Position numbers and translations under genes: made by a program. From Diplonema papillatum (lineage: Eukaryota; Euglenozoa; Diplonemea; Diplonemida; Diplonemidae), in the NCBI GenBank assembly GCA_030068145.1, contig JAPJBO010000321.1:163801-227800 (forward strand): 64,000 bases of DNA. The letters are read 5' to 3'. Of the stretch, positions 9,746-18,815 are shown piece by piece. Every line of letters starts with the position of its first letter. Within the stretch, counting starts at the first letter, position 1. The notes beneath the pieces were generated by a model, which made no database searches, was not told where the DNA came from, and saw only the letters and a list, made by a program, of their open reading frames with translations.

Positions 9746-10458
9746 GAATTGATTTGGAATTCTGTGATTTTTTCTGCTAGAAAATAGGTGGATCGCCCCA
9801 ACTCTGCATTCCGCGAAGAAGACTTGATGCTAGCATCAAACACATGAGAGGCAAGTAGCGCCTGAACACGAAACTAAGATTTTCCCCCCGGTAAGAACCC
9901 GGCAGGAACCCGGCAGAACTTGGTTTGGATCACACCACTAGCCATTAAGCTGTCTTCGACAGCACTCCTTCAGCCCCTGGTCCATCTGCCAAATCTAGGC
10001 CGATATTAGGGCGCACTTTTTAGTAAACTCTTGGTGTGAACAGACAGTATACGGATGACCCGCAGCACCTCACCGACAACATTGCACGACCGGATGAGAG
10101 GGGCCATCAGACGAAGACGTCCCGGTGACATCTGGCAACAACCACCGAAATCGAGGTGGACGAAACCACTGACACCCCTCTCACGCCGTAAGCATTAAAA
10201 GGATGCAAAAAGACGACAACGAAGAAACGGGGATGGCGTATACGAAATAAGGCGGACTACTGGGAGCGCGCGCTTCCCCCACTGAACCGCGAACGCGGAA
10301 GAGAAGGCGAACGTTCTCGTGAGACACCTCGCGACCGTCTGCAGGAAGTCGGAATGCAGCGTGGCAGGCCCGGAGTTGACTCAGGGAGCGAATCAGCCAC
10401 GGAAGCCGTCGACGGCACATAGCTAAACGCGCAGTCCAAAGCCGATACGCCCATCACC
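9746..10458. other. No feature recognised
   Basis: Flank of LINE B, starting GAATTGATTT. No ORF or repeat with a recognisable function was found. Confidence 0.4.
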
Positions 10459-10930
10459 TTGCAGCAGGTAGACAGAGCGGTCGAGACGCTGAAGAAAAAG
10501 ACGAGCTTGGACCCGGAAGGGCTTTGCCATCTGGCCTACAAATGCCTAGGCGAAGGGATGCGACCCCGCATACTTGACCTCTGCAACGCATCTTGGAGCA
10601 ACGCGAGTGTTCCCTACCAGCGGCTACACAGGCACATGTGACGCCGCTCCCGAAGCCGGGCAAAGACCACTCGGTGCCATCGGGCTACCGGCCGATTTCG
10701 CTCACGAGCGTTGCCTCTAAGATAGTGGAGACCATTAACAACGACCGCCCCACGTTCCTCCATCGATGGACTCCTCAGTCCGCGCAGGGAGGCTTGCGGC
10801 TTGCGGGTAGGGAGAGGCACAGAGGAGCAGCTCTACACCGTGACGGCGGCAATCAACCGGAAAAAAGGCCGATTCCCTCCGCGTCTTGCTGCTCGTCTTC
10901 GACACAGTAGACCACGCACGCCTAAAGAAA
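10459..10930 (+). pseudogene. LINE reverse transcriptase relic (Jockey/RTE-like N-terminal RT motifs)
   Basis: Broken across frames. The first piece (10459-10630) reads like the RT N-terminus (VETLKKKTSLDPEGL, then LDLCNASWSNASVP). A second frame from about 10620 reads PLPKPGKDHS and YRPISLTSVASKIVE, the classic LINE motif 1-2 block. A third fragment near 10870-10925 reads FDTVDHARLKK, equivalent to the AFDTVDH motif. No QG or YADD block follows, so it is truncated and frameshifted. It is of a different RT type from LINEs B and C. Confidence 0.75.
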
Positions 10931-11884
10931 CAGTGAGTGCGAGAACCATGGTGGACCGGAGATAGCAAAATAACGAAGTAAGACTACGCCAACTGCAGCT
11001 TTGCAGCTGGCATTGTACGAGGTCGCCCGACAATGCCATCTATTTTTATGCTTTTGCAAGCTCGTGACATGGAATTCAATGAGCAGAAAATCAAATGCAG
11101 CGTTTTGCGATTCAAGAATCCGGATGCAGTTGCAGAGAATTTTTCAGGTGGCTTTTGACAGCCGTCACGGTTCTCCTTCTCTCTTGTTGTCTCCTTAGAG
11201 AGGATTGAGGGTTTGTAGCTACAGAAATACCAGGTGACTTAGACTATTGAAAGTACAAAAGTTACACACCCATGCCTGTTGACCTTTCGACTGTTCAGCC
11301 ACCGCCGATACTGAGTTTTAGTCGCGCTACGAAGTACCGATACGACACAACCCGCGATTCTCAAAAGTATGTTATACATTTCTTCCTTTCCCTTGCGAGG
11401 CTCCCGGCCACGAAACCCGCAAGATGTACGAATAACTCTTAGTTGTTTCAGAACCAGCTGCAATGTGCCACGAAATCTTTGTGAACAGTGCCGCCGGCAC
11501 TGCTGAGTGCCGACACAGGAGGAATCCGCAGCCGCTTAAGATGGTAGCGATCGAAATGCTACTGGTCTCTCGAGCTTTGGCTTTGGCCGGTGGCGGTCAT
11601 GGTCTGCGTTTGCGAGAAAATGAACGGATGCGGATCGAAGAAAATCAATAAGCCTTCCAGGGGGGCGGGATTCCAAAACAGATGAGCAAACACTATGATG
11701 TCCTCAGGACGCAGAGGAAGAAAGAAATGAGCGCGAGTCCGAACCATTTCAACATCTCTTGGATGTCCGGTACCTGGAACGTGTATTTCTACTAAGGGTA
11801 GGCCAAAAGGGGGGGGGGGGGGGGGGGAAGGTGCTGATACTATTCCTGAGACCCAAAACTACCCTGGTGGGGCCCCCCCCCCCC
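10931..11884. other. No gene recognised; G/C homopolymers near the right edge
   Basis: No recognisable domain on either strand. At about 11797 GGTAGGCCAAAAGG runs into a G-tract, resembling the terminus GGTACGATGCCAAAAGG of the composite element at 40229. A C-tract at about 11871-11887 forms the edge of repeat X. Confidence 0.4.
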
Positions 11885-13131
11885 CCCTAGGGCTAAGTTG
11901 GATGGAAACGCCGTTTCTTTTAGTTTTTTCGAAATAAGGAAACGGAAACGGAAACGGAAACGGAAACGTTTCCGTTTCTTTTAAAAGAAACGCCGGAAGG
12001 CTCTTCATGCTGAGGGGTCCTATAGGATACCACTTCACGGGTCCTTCTGTGTGTCCGTCGGGTGTCCGTTTCCAGCCAAATTTTGGCTTTCCTTTCAGAC
12101 CTTCTTCTTTTGATCTACCAGCGGGCACTTCTCTTCCTCCGTCTTCTGGCGGGCTCTCTGACTCTTCAGGGCCCTTCCTGGGCTGTTCTTCGACTTGGCT
12201 CGGCCCCTTCTTGTGTGTCGTCGCGGCCTCGTTTGTGCAGAGCAGTCGCCGGTGCTCACCGCTTTCTTTCGTCGGCGATCTGACACGAGCAAATAGGTAA
12301 CCACAAGCTAATGATGCAGAATGTCGTCACATGTGGATGTTTTCTGACACCAGATTCCACTCTTCTGTGCCTACCACTTCGTCTTCTGCTGCTTCCAACC
12401 CACGTTCTCATGTGAGTGGGGCTTGTTGAATCTGCCGTCCTCTTCTGCATTGTTGGTGGTTTCTTCCTGCCGTCGTTGTCTATGCTCCGACAACACCGCC
12501 CCTTCCGGTGACGGTTGCCACCCGACGTCGTATGCAAGGTGCACTGTGGCAAGCGATGTTTAACGCACACGTTACTGCGTGGCCATCGCTTTTCTGGCGG
12601 GTTCAACATTGCCCCGGCATACGTGTGCCCTTCTCACCTCCTGATGCTGATTACACTCCCTCTTTGTCTTACACCGCCGAAAGACCCCGGTCTTGTAGCC
12701 TGTGGCGCTGAACGATCGTATCTGTAGAGTCTATTTGTGCTTTCCCGATCGTCTTCAGCGCGTTGGCCAACAGCCTCGCATAACAGAGCATCGTCGCCAC
12801 AACAGCCATTGATGTAAAGAGCTGCAGACCTCAAAGTCAGCACAACCGGATGCGTGTGGTTGCGTCTGCTCCACGCGGTCGCAACTCTTATGCTTCTTTC
12901 CTCCCTCTTTTCGGAGCCTCCTTGTCCATGGTTTCCCACTGGATTGCGGGGTCCGCCGTTCGGAACACATTTCCGGTCGGACCTTCAGCCAGTATACTAG
13001 TGGCATACCAGCCGTTTCTTTTGAAAAGAAACGGCGTTTCCATCCACCGCCAAAAAGAAGGAAACGGAAACGGAAACGGAAACGGAAACGTTTCCAACGT
13101 TTCCATCCTACATAGCCCTAGGGGGGGTCAA
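11885..13131. mobile_element. X1: non-autonomous TIR element with GGAAAC arrays at both ends
   Basis: The left end reads CCCTAGGGCTAAGTTGGATG and the right end is its near-inverse (CATCCTACATAGCCCTAGGG). Inside each end is an inverted block of GGAAAC hexamers (about 11938-11975 and 13063-13110) next to self-complementary TTTCTTTTAAAAGAAA-type sequence. No transposase frame was recognised, so it is probably a MITE-like derivative. The copy at 41.47-42.39 kb lacks about 310 bp found here at about 12535-12845. Confidence 0.6.
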
Positions 13132-14332
13132 AAGGTCTTTTTTTGCGTCAAAATGGTGACATTTTCAGCCTGTAGACTTAACGGCAGTTTAAGCCTAAAA
13201 AAACATGCAACCCGCCTCAGAAATGCCCGGAAACGTGTTTTTGGGGGAAGTTTCATGGAAAATGGCCCAGGGGGGGGTGTATTAGTTGATGGTTTTAGGG
13301 TGGACACCGTTTGGTACCGGCTAGCAGCCTGTGTGTGTGCTTCACTGTTCATACCATGCAAAGATGAGACTACAATCACGTACAGGCAGCCACAAATGGA
13401 AGCAACAAAAGGGCGAACGGCACCCAGGAGGAAGGTAGCTATGAACGTTGCTCGTCTGGATGGTTAACAACGTCCCAAAAGGCTCTCTGGGTCTTGCGCA
13501 AGCTGGGGTGTTGTGACAACGCAGGCAGCAGCTCTTCCCCGAACTTCTGCTAGAGCGATATTCACAAAGTTCGATGTCTTTCCGAGAAAAACATTGAGAT
13601 GCTCCCATCCGTAGTGGGATTTTCCAGATCCCAACGTTTTTGTTGAAGGGATGCACGCGACAGTGTCTTTTATTCAAGTTCGCCTTTCGTACACCACCCC
13701 GAAAGGGTCGCATTGCACACGCAAGACAATACTGGTCACCGGGGTGTATCTCTGGTACCTAACCCCAACGCACGTTGAGCTTGAACAAAAATAGAAAACT
13801 GGACTTGAACGAAAAGGTTCGGCGGTGGATTTATAGGACTGCCACGACATAGCAGCTCAGGGCAGGGTATCTGCAGCTTGCGGTAGCACGCTACACGACA
13901 CAGGCCACTACGAAAGCTGGCGCTGACGTCAAGGACTCGAGGGGGCGGCACGTTACGAAGCCGTACCTCATTGAGTCGTTTGTCGATGCCTCCTACGAAG
14001 CCCCACCATCCCCAACTCGCAGGAAAGTCTTTTGAGTAAAAATACATAGGTTTGGGCAGTGTTGTTTTCCTTCTTCGGTTCATGCTGTCAATATTTTTGG
14101 GGTTGTCACCTAAAAAGAAGAACACCGGTACCAAACGGTGTCCACCCTGAGTCCAAAAATTGGGCACTCGTAAAAAGGCCTTTTCGGGGCACTTCAGCAG
14201 CCAAAAAGTATGTTTTAGGCATTTCTATACGGTTCTGGGGTGGTTTACCAATTTTTATTGCCTTTTAGGAGCCCCTATGTGGTTCCCAAAAAAATGACCT
14301 ATTTTGACAGCTTTTGACCCCCCCTACCCCCC
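11888..14332 (+). repeat. Composite repeat X, copy 1 (X1 plus X2)
   Basis: Nearly the whole stretch recurs as the reverse complement at 40251-42386. Both copies end in the same CTAGGG/G-tract on one side and GACCCCCCCTACCCC on the other, so X1 and X2 moved or were duplicated as one unit. Copy 1 is about 310 bp longer. Confidence 0.9.
13119..14322. mobile_element. X2: small element bounded by GGGGGGTCAAAAG inverted ends
   Basis: The left end is GGGGGGTCAAAAGG at about 13121 and the right end CTTTTGACCCCCC at about 14311. Weaker inverted similarity continues inwards (TCAAAATGGTGACATTTT against a TTTTGACAG side). Open frames at 13342-14167 on the minus strand show no recognisable domain and are conserved with copy 2 only because the DNA is. 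Confidence 0.5.
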
Positions 14333-14398
14333 TCTTTCCCCTACTTCATCCCACAAAACCAGCACCAACAACAACGACCCCCCCCCCCCCCTACAACC

Positions 14399-14550
14399 AG
14401 ACTCACACCGCAGTCCTGTCTGCAGACACTCAGGTTCCACGCTGATGATGGTCCGCCTTATGTGTCCGTGGCTTAAAGGACCGAAACACGGCGCAGACGG
14501 GACCAGTGCGGTGTTGAGCACATACCCATTCCAAGCACGTTCTTGCAATC
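14399..14550 (+). repeat. Repeat R, 3' half only
   Basis: About 150 bp identical or nearly so to 14899-15050 and 29737-29880, from CTCACACCGCAGTCCTGTC to TTCTTGCAA. All three copies run into a C-tract. Confidence 0.85.
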
Positions 14551-14742
14551 CCCCCATTCCAGTAGGGTACTTCGCGTAACGCGACTTGCTGCCCTCAGCA
14601 CGCAGGATTACTTCCTCGCACTCTTTTCCTTTTGGTACTTCAACCATTGGTGCTGCACACGGCAACCCCATGTCCACTGTGCTCTGCGGAGTTTACTTCG
14701 CAGATTGCCACCGTAAAAAGAAGACAAGTCAGTGCTGCCTAG

Positions 14743-15050
14743 CGAGTCGCAGTCACAATCAGGGCGAGTGCCCTGAGTTTTTTAACTGATTGCTCAGACA
14801 CGGTTGTAGGGGCCTCCTCCCCGTGACGGATTCGCCTGTGCTCTAGTAGCACGGGTGGTCCTGGCTGTGACGAGCTACGAACAGCCGCCTGACAAACCAG
14901 ACTCACACCGCAGTCCTGTCTGCAGACACTCAGGTTCCACGCTGATGATGGTCCGCCTTATGTGTCCGTGGCTTAAAGGACCGAAACACGGCGCAGACGG
15001 GACCAGTGCGGTGTTGAGCACATACCCATTCCAAGCACGTTCTTGCAATC
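14743..15050 (+). repeat. Repeat R, full copy (about 310 bp)
   Basis: Starts CGAGTCGCAGTCACAATCAG and ends at TTCTTGCAA before a C-tract. It matches 29571-29880 over its full length. The size is SINE-like, but I see no clear Pol III A/B boxes. The 3' half is duplicated 0.5 kb upstream. Confidence 0.8.
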
Positions 15051-15163
15051 CCCCTACCCCCTCCTGCATGGTGCAACCCACTGTGGACCTACTGTGGGAC
15101 CCACCTTAGCTAAATTCTCTAAGGTGAAATGGTGGAAAAAGTGGGTCGAAAAAATAACTATTT

Positions 15164-15329
15164 ATTACTAGGCCTAGTAGTACTAGTAGGACAAAAAAAA
15201 GCCTTTTAGTCCCGAGGAAGTTTTTTTTGCCCGAGGGGCCCCCGAATGGGGACCCGAGGGCAAAAAAAAACTTCCGAGGGACAATAAACCCTTCCGAGGG
15301 ACTGTAAAAGGCTTTTTTACCTAGTAATA
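15164..15329. mobile_element. Fold-back (MITE-like) sequence
   Basis: Nested inverted repeats: ATTACTAGG against CCTAGTAAT at the edges, AAAGCCTTTTAGTCCCGAGG against TCCGAGGGACTGTAAAAGGC inside, and CCCGAGG/CCGAGGG around a short centre. No ORF. It is similar in style to 16731-16947. Confidence 0.55.
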
Positions 15330-15539
15330 CGTAATTTTATTTCTGGACGGCGCCGAGCCCCGAGGCGCAGCCGAGGGACGAGGCAAAAACACACCGTGAG
15401 CCGAAGTGAGAGGGAAATTAGACCTTTTGCACTTCTGAGCACAAACTTCCAAGGTACTATCTAGGAAAGGGGTCAGATTCACAAGCTAACGTGCAGAATG
15501 GGTATTTTTTCTACTCCATCTTGATGTTGACGTAGCGTG

Positions 15540-15815
15540 GTGCGTGACTGGTGTGTAGCAGCTGCCTGAGCTGCATGGTAGGCGACTGGTGCAGCAAACG
15601 TCTGTGTTGCACAAGGTAAAACCTACACGGTAACTCCTGAGTTGCAGAGGATGCGACCAGTGCAGCAACTGTGTGTTGCACAAGGTGCAACCGGCAAAGC
15701 AACTGTCTGAGTGCAGAGAATGTGACCGGTGCAGCCAATGGTTGGGTTGCATAGGGTGCTGCCGGCACAATTACTGTCTGAGTTGCAGTGGATGCGACCA
15801 GAGCAGCAACTGTCG
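15540..15815. repeat. Minisatellite, about 36-40 bp units
   Basis: Imperfect units built on GTCTGAGTTGCAGAGGATGC and GACCAGTGCAGCAACTG repeat about seven times with length variation. Frames through it reflect the repeat and are not credited as genes. Confidence 0.7.
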
Positions 15816-16730
15816 GTGTGGGCGGCGGTGGTAACTTTGCAATGAGGCCGGTTTGATTGATGATAGTCTCTGCAACCTGGTAATGTGTTTGATTTTTGTC
15901 GACGTTTTTGAGAAGTTTTACAGCAAATGCGAGCCATTGAGGTGTTTCCGGCGAATTCTGAGCAGCGCAACGGCCTCAAAACATGTAGTTGTAGGGGTCC
16001 AGTACCATCATGGGTGCACTGCGTGTATCACCTTTGCCAGTTTAGTGCATTAGAATGTCCAGGAAATAAATTTTTTTTTTACCGGGTGTGTACTTTTTTT
16101 CCCTCCTCCCCATGTATCGGTCCATAGCTCCCGGGATGGTAAAAAAGGGTTTGCGGGAAAGTTACTTTACGTCCCGCCAAAAAGTAAAATTTCCCGCCAA
16201 AAAGTAAAATTTCCCGCTAACTGCTGGTGCGCTCCTATGGCAAAATACTGCACCATAGGTCACAAAATCAAGTGGATGCCCACAAAGCGTCGTGCCAAGA
16301 GCTCCTTGCCCAGCTCCAGCTCCACAAGTCTGAGCGATATGCATGAATCTTGTGAAATACTCCTGCACTGCAACAGAGGGTTGTACTTTTTTTCCCGGCA
16401 ACAAAGCGCCATTTTCCGGTCATTCCCAAAGGCAACCTGCAGGCAATGGATGTCGAAAACAGATAGAACCCACGAAAACCTGCCGACAGAGCGCCGCACC
16501 GAGAGCTTCCCGTCCAGCTCTGCATCATCAAGCATGATCTTGGTGCAAATAATTTGCGCCTGTCCTGAAGTAGCAGAGACGGGTACACAGCACTTGTAGT
16601 CATCGTGTGTGTGTGTGCATGGGCGTGCATGGGCGTGACATGCCTACATTAGTCATTATTTGCCTGCACACATGCATAGATTGGTGACATTTCTCGGGCG
16701 AAAACAGCCCTCGGGGGAAAATAGCTATTT
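15816..16730. other. No gene recognised
   Basis: Contains a direct pair of CCCGCCAAAAAGTAAAATTT at about 16173-16215 and unassigned frames at 16237-16630. No domain was recognised on either strand. Confidence 0.4.
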
Positions 16731-16947
16731 TTTACTAGTAAATAAGAGTGCTTTTTTCCCGCGAAGTTGATTTTGCTCCCGAGCCGTCAGGCGAGGGAGC
16801 AAACTCAACTGAGGGGGAAAACGTGTCCCGAAAACAAGTTTTTCTCCCGAGGTTCGTTTTTCTCCCGAGCCGAAGGCGAGGGAGAAAAACCCAACCGAGG
16901 GAGAAAAACTTGTTTGAGGGACACGCACCTTATTTACTAGTAAAACG
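16731..16947. mobile_element. MITE-like fold-back element
   Basis: The ends are TTTTTACTAGTAAATAAG and its inverse CTTATTTACTAGTAAAA. Inside are nested hairpins of CTCCCGAG / GAGGGAG runs, for example CAAGTTTTTCTCCCGAGG against CCGAGGGAGAAAAACTTG. About 217 bp, no coding capacity. Confidence 0.65.
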
Positions 16948-16950
16948 CTA

Positions 16951-17586
16951 TTTTTTTACCTGCTGCAAGGTACTTTTGTTCCCGACTTGCTGTGCTGTTC
17001 CTGGGCTTCACGGTACGGTTGAACGGGGGGGGGGGAAAGAAGGTTCAGATCTGCTTCTGTGAACGTCTTGGCCTTCTTCCGAACATACGACTTGTCCCAC
17101 TTTTTCAACAGCTTTGAAAGGCGGGGGAACTCTGTTTTCAGCACCATGTTCCATTCTGTCTGGGCGCATGCCCCGATCATGGAATAGTAACTCCACAGGG
17201 TCGAATTCTTGAAGCCTTCCTTTTGCTTTGATGCAAGGAAGCCGATGAAGTCCTTCTCTTGTGCTCGGCGGCTCAGGCGGCCGTTCTTGCGTCGCTTTAT
17301 GTTCGCATGCTCCAAGAACGCTGCGAAAACCTGAACATAGCGCTCTTTAGATGCCTCCGGAAGTAGCTCGGGTTCGTCTGAGGCACTCGCTGAGCTGCTT
17401 TCGCTCGGGGAACGCTTTCTCTTCGGCATTTTCTGATCCTCCCGCCCTTGTTTCGCCCTTTGGTGAAATTGAAGTATCCGGGAAAAAAACCCGGGAGAAA
17501 AAGTGAAACCCGGGAGAAAAAGTGATTCTTTTTGCCCGGCTTTTCTCGTGTAGGAGGGAGAAAAAGTACCGCAGCAGGTAAAAAAT
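16951..17586 (-). mobile_element. Mini-element with inverted ends enclosing one half-recombinase ORF
   Basis: The left end is TTTTTTTACCTGCTGCAAGG followed by TACTTTT; the right end, AAAAAGTACCGCAGCAGGTA followed by AAAAA, is its inverse with a 2-bp gap. Almost all of the interior is one minus-strand ORF plus its leader. Cryptons normally lack terminal inverted repeats, so this is not an ordinary Crypton. Confidence 0.6.
16956..17429 (-). CDS. Crypton-like tyrosine recombinase N-terminal domain, no catalytic domain
   Basis: 157 codons with ATG at 17429; a longer open frame extends upstream, but this Met starts the basic, Ser-rich N-terminus MPKRKRSPSESSSA. Next comes a helical segment (FLEHANIKRRKNGRL, FIGFLASK, STLWSYYSMIGACAQTEW), then PRLSKLLKKWDKSYVRKKAK and TFTEADL. 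This is the core-binding (SAM-like) half seen in Crypton/DUF3504-type recombinases, where RKKAKTFT precedes the catalytic half. The R, HxxR, H and Y catalytic motifs are absent: the frame ends about 30 codons later, inside the left terminal repeat. It could bind DNA without recombining it, or be a truncated relic that stayed open. Confidence 0.6.
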   Translation of the reverse strand: MPKRKRSPSESSSASASDEPELLPEASKERYVQVFAAFLEHANIKRRKNGRLSRRAQEKDFIGFLASKQKEGFKNSTLWSYYSMIGACAQTEWNMVLKTEFPRLSKLLKKWDKSYVRKKAKTFTEADLNLLSPPPVQPYREAQEQHSKSGTKVPCSR

Positions 17587-17924
17587 GCACTTTTTCTTCC
17601 CGGTAAAAAATAGTTATTATTATTTATAGTCCTGGCAGGAAATAAAGGCTTTTTTATAGAACGGATTTTTGCTTGCGAGGCCATGCCGTCCAGAAATAAA
17701 AAAAATTTCGAGTGCTTTTTTGGGAGGATTTAGGCCAAAAAAATTTTTTTTTCGAGAGGAAAAACACGAAGACTTTTTCCGGAAGGTTTTATTACAAACA
17801 GGTAACCACCCATACACACCTCTTTTTCCCTTTCCTGTGGTTGCGACGTCTTTTTTCTTGACCCGCAGGTCAGAAACATTTTTTGAAGTAAAAGATTAAA
17901 GTCCGCTTGAAAAAATCAAAAATC

Positions 17925-18812
17925 ATGCCGCCGAAAACGAGACCGGCCGACGAAGAGAATCTGCAGGAAAGGGAGAGAAAAGCTGCCGAGAAAGAGAAGG
18001 AGCTTATGGACCGTGAGGCGAAGGTGCAGACGGCGGAGAAACGCCTCTTAGAGGGCGAGCTGGAGAATTCTGCTGCGAAAAGGCGACGTAGGGATGTTAT
18101 GGTGAGGCCGGAGCAGGTATTTCCAAGCCTGCCCTCGGACAGGGCGGACGTCCTCGTATCCGCTTATGAAGAGGCGCAACCGGGCTTTTGGAGTCGGGTC
18201 GACTCAGATGCACTCCGGGAACTGGCGCTGATCTCAGACGAGAAGGAAGCAGTGGAGATCCTGGACCAGTTGCTTCCGCCGTTGGACAACGCCGTGTCTG
18301 ACGAGGAAAAGGAGGACGATTTTGCTCTTTTGGACGCCGGGTACTGGAGGGAAGGGCCCATCGGAGCGGGAAAACTCCTACTCCTTGAGTCGGCTATCGC
18401 CCGGTGCTATCGATTCAAAGAGAACCAGCGCCTGCAGGAGCAGCGCCACGACACGGTGCTGAGGATCAGAGAGCATCTCAGAATGCGTGGAACCGGAACA
18501 GGGACGAGCCTCTGGGTCTTGAAACTTGTCCACATGTTCGATGAGCTGGAACAACAACAGGCCATATACGACACGAGAGACCCGAAGGCCGGAAGGGTTA
18601 TGCGGACCGTCCAGGAGACGAACCGGCTTCCCGAGCGCCAGCGCGAGGCGAGGCGGCGCTTTGCAACGACATACAAGCAGCAAACCCGTCAGACGACCGA
18701 CCGACCCCGGCCTGTGTGTCAGAATTTTCGAAGTGGACGATGCTTCCGAAGGGACTGCCGATTCAGGCATGTCCACCAGCAGGTTCCGCAGAAAACGCCA
18801 AAAAACCATTGA
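17925..18812 (+). CDS. Gag-like protein with C-terminal CCCH zinc finger
   Basis: 295 codons from ATG 17925 (MPPKTRPADE). Residues about 10-65 are a charged coiled coil (REREKAAEKEKEL-type heptads) ending in a basic KRRRRD stretch. The middle is acidic and helical. The C-terminus, VCQNFRSGRCFRRDCRFRHV, is a C-x7-C-x4-C-x3-H zinc finger, a common RNA-binding motif that here would package element RNA. The frame ends in TGA at 18810-18812 followed by CTC, and the recombinase continues in the same frame with no further stop. Confidence 0.8.
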   Translation: MPPKTRPADEENLQERERKAAEKEKELMDREAKVQTAEKRLLEGELENSAAKRRRRDVMVRPEQVFPSLPSDRADVLVSAYEEAQPGFWSRVDSDALRELALISDEKEAVEILDQLLPPLDNAVSDEEKEDDFALLDAGYWREGPIGAGKLLLLESAIARCYRFKENQRLQEQRHDTVLRIREHLRMRGTGTGTSLWVLKLVHMFDELEQQQAIYDTRDPKAGRVMRTVQETNRLPERQREARRRFATTYKQQTRQTTDRPRPVCQNFRSGRCFRRDCRFRHVHQQVPQKTPKNH

Positions 18813-18815
18813 CTC
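18810..18815 (+). promoter_or_regulatory. Candidate leaky UGA-CUC stop between gag and recombinase
   Basis: A single in-frame TGA separates the Gag and recombinase frames. The next bases, CTC, give a UGA-CU context like the ORF1/ORF2 stop of LINE B. No ATG occurs near the start of the recombinase frame, so readthrough is the simplest route to its expression. Confidence 0.5.

Noticed and set aside
11938-11975. GGAAAC arrays as interstitial telomere repeats
   Set aside because: They are very short, occur as inverted pairs inside the ends of X1, and are copied with it.
4069-18812. UGA reassigned to a sense codon in the host nucleus
   Set aside because: Several intact ORFs here (LINE B ORF2, LINE C ORF1, the YR gag and the USP-LINE) end in UGA, and Trp is encoded by TGG throughout, so UGA behaves as a stop that may be leaky in context.
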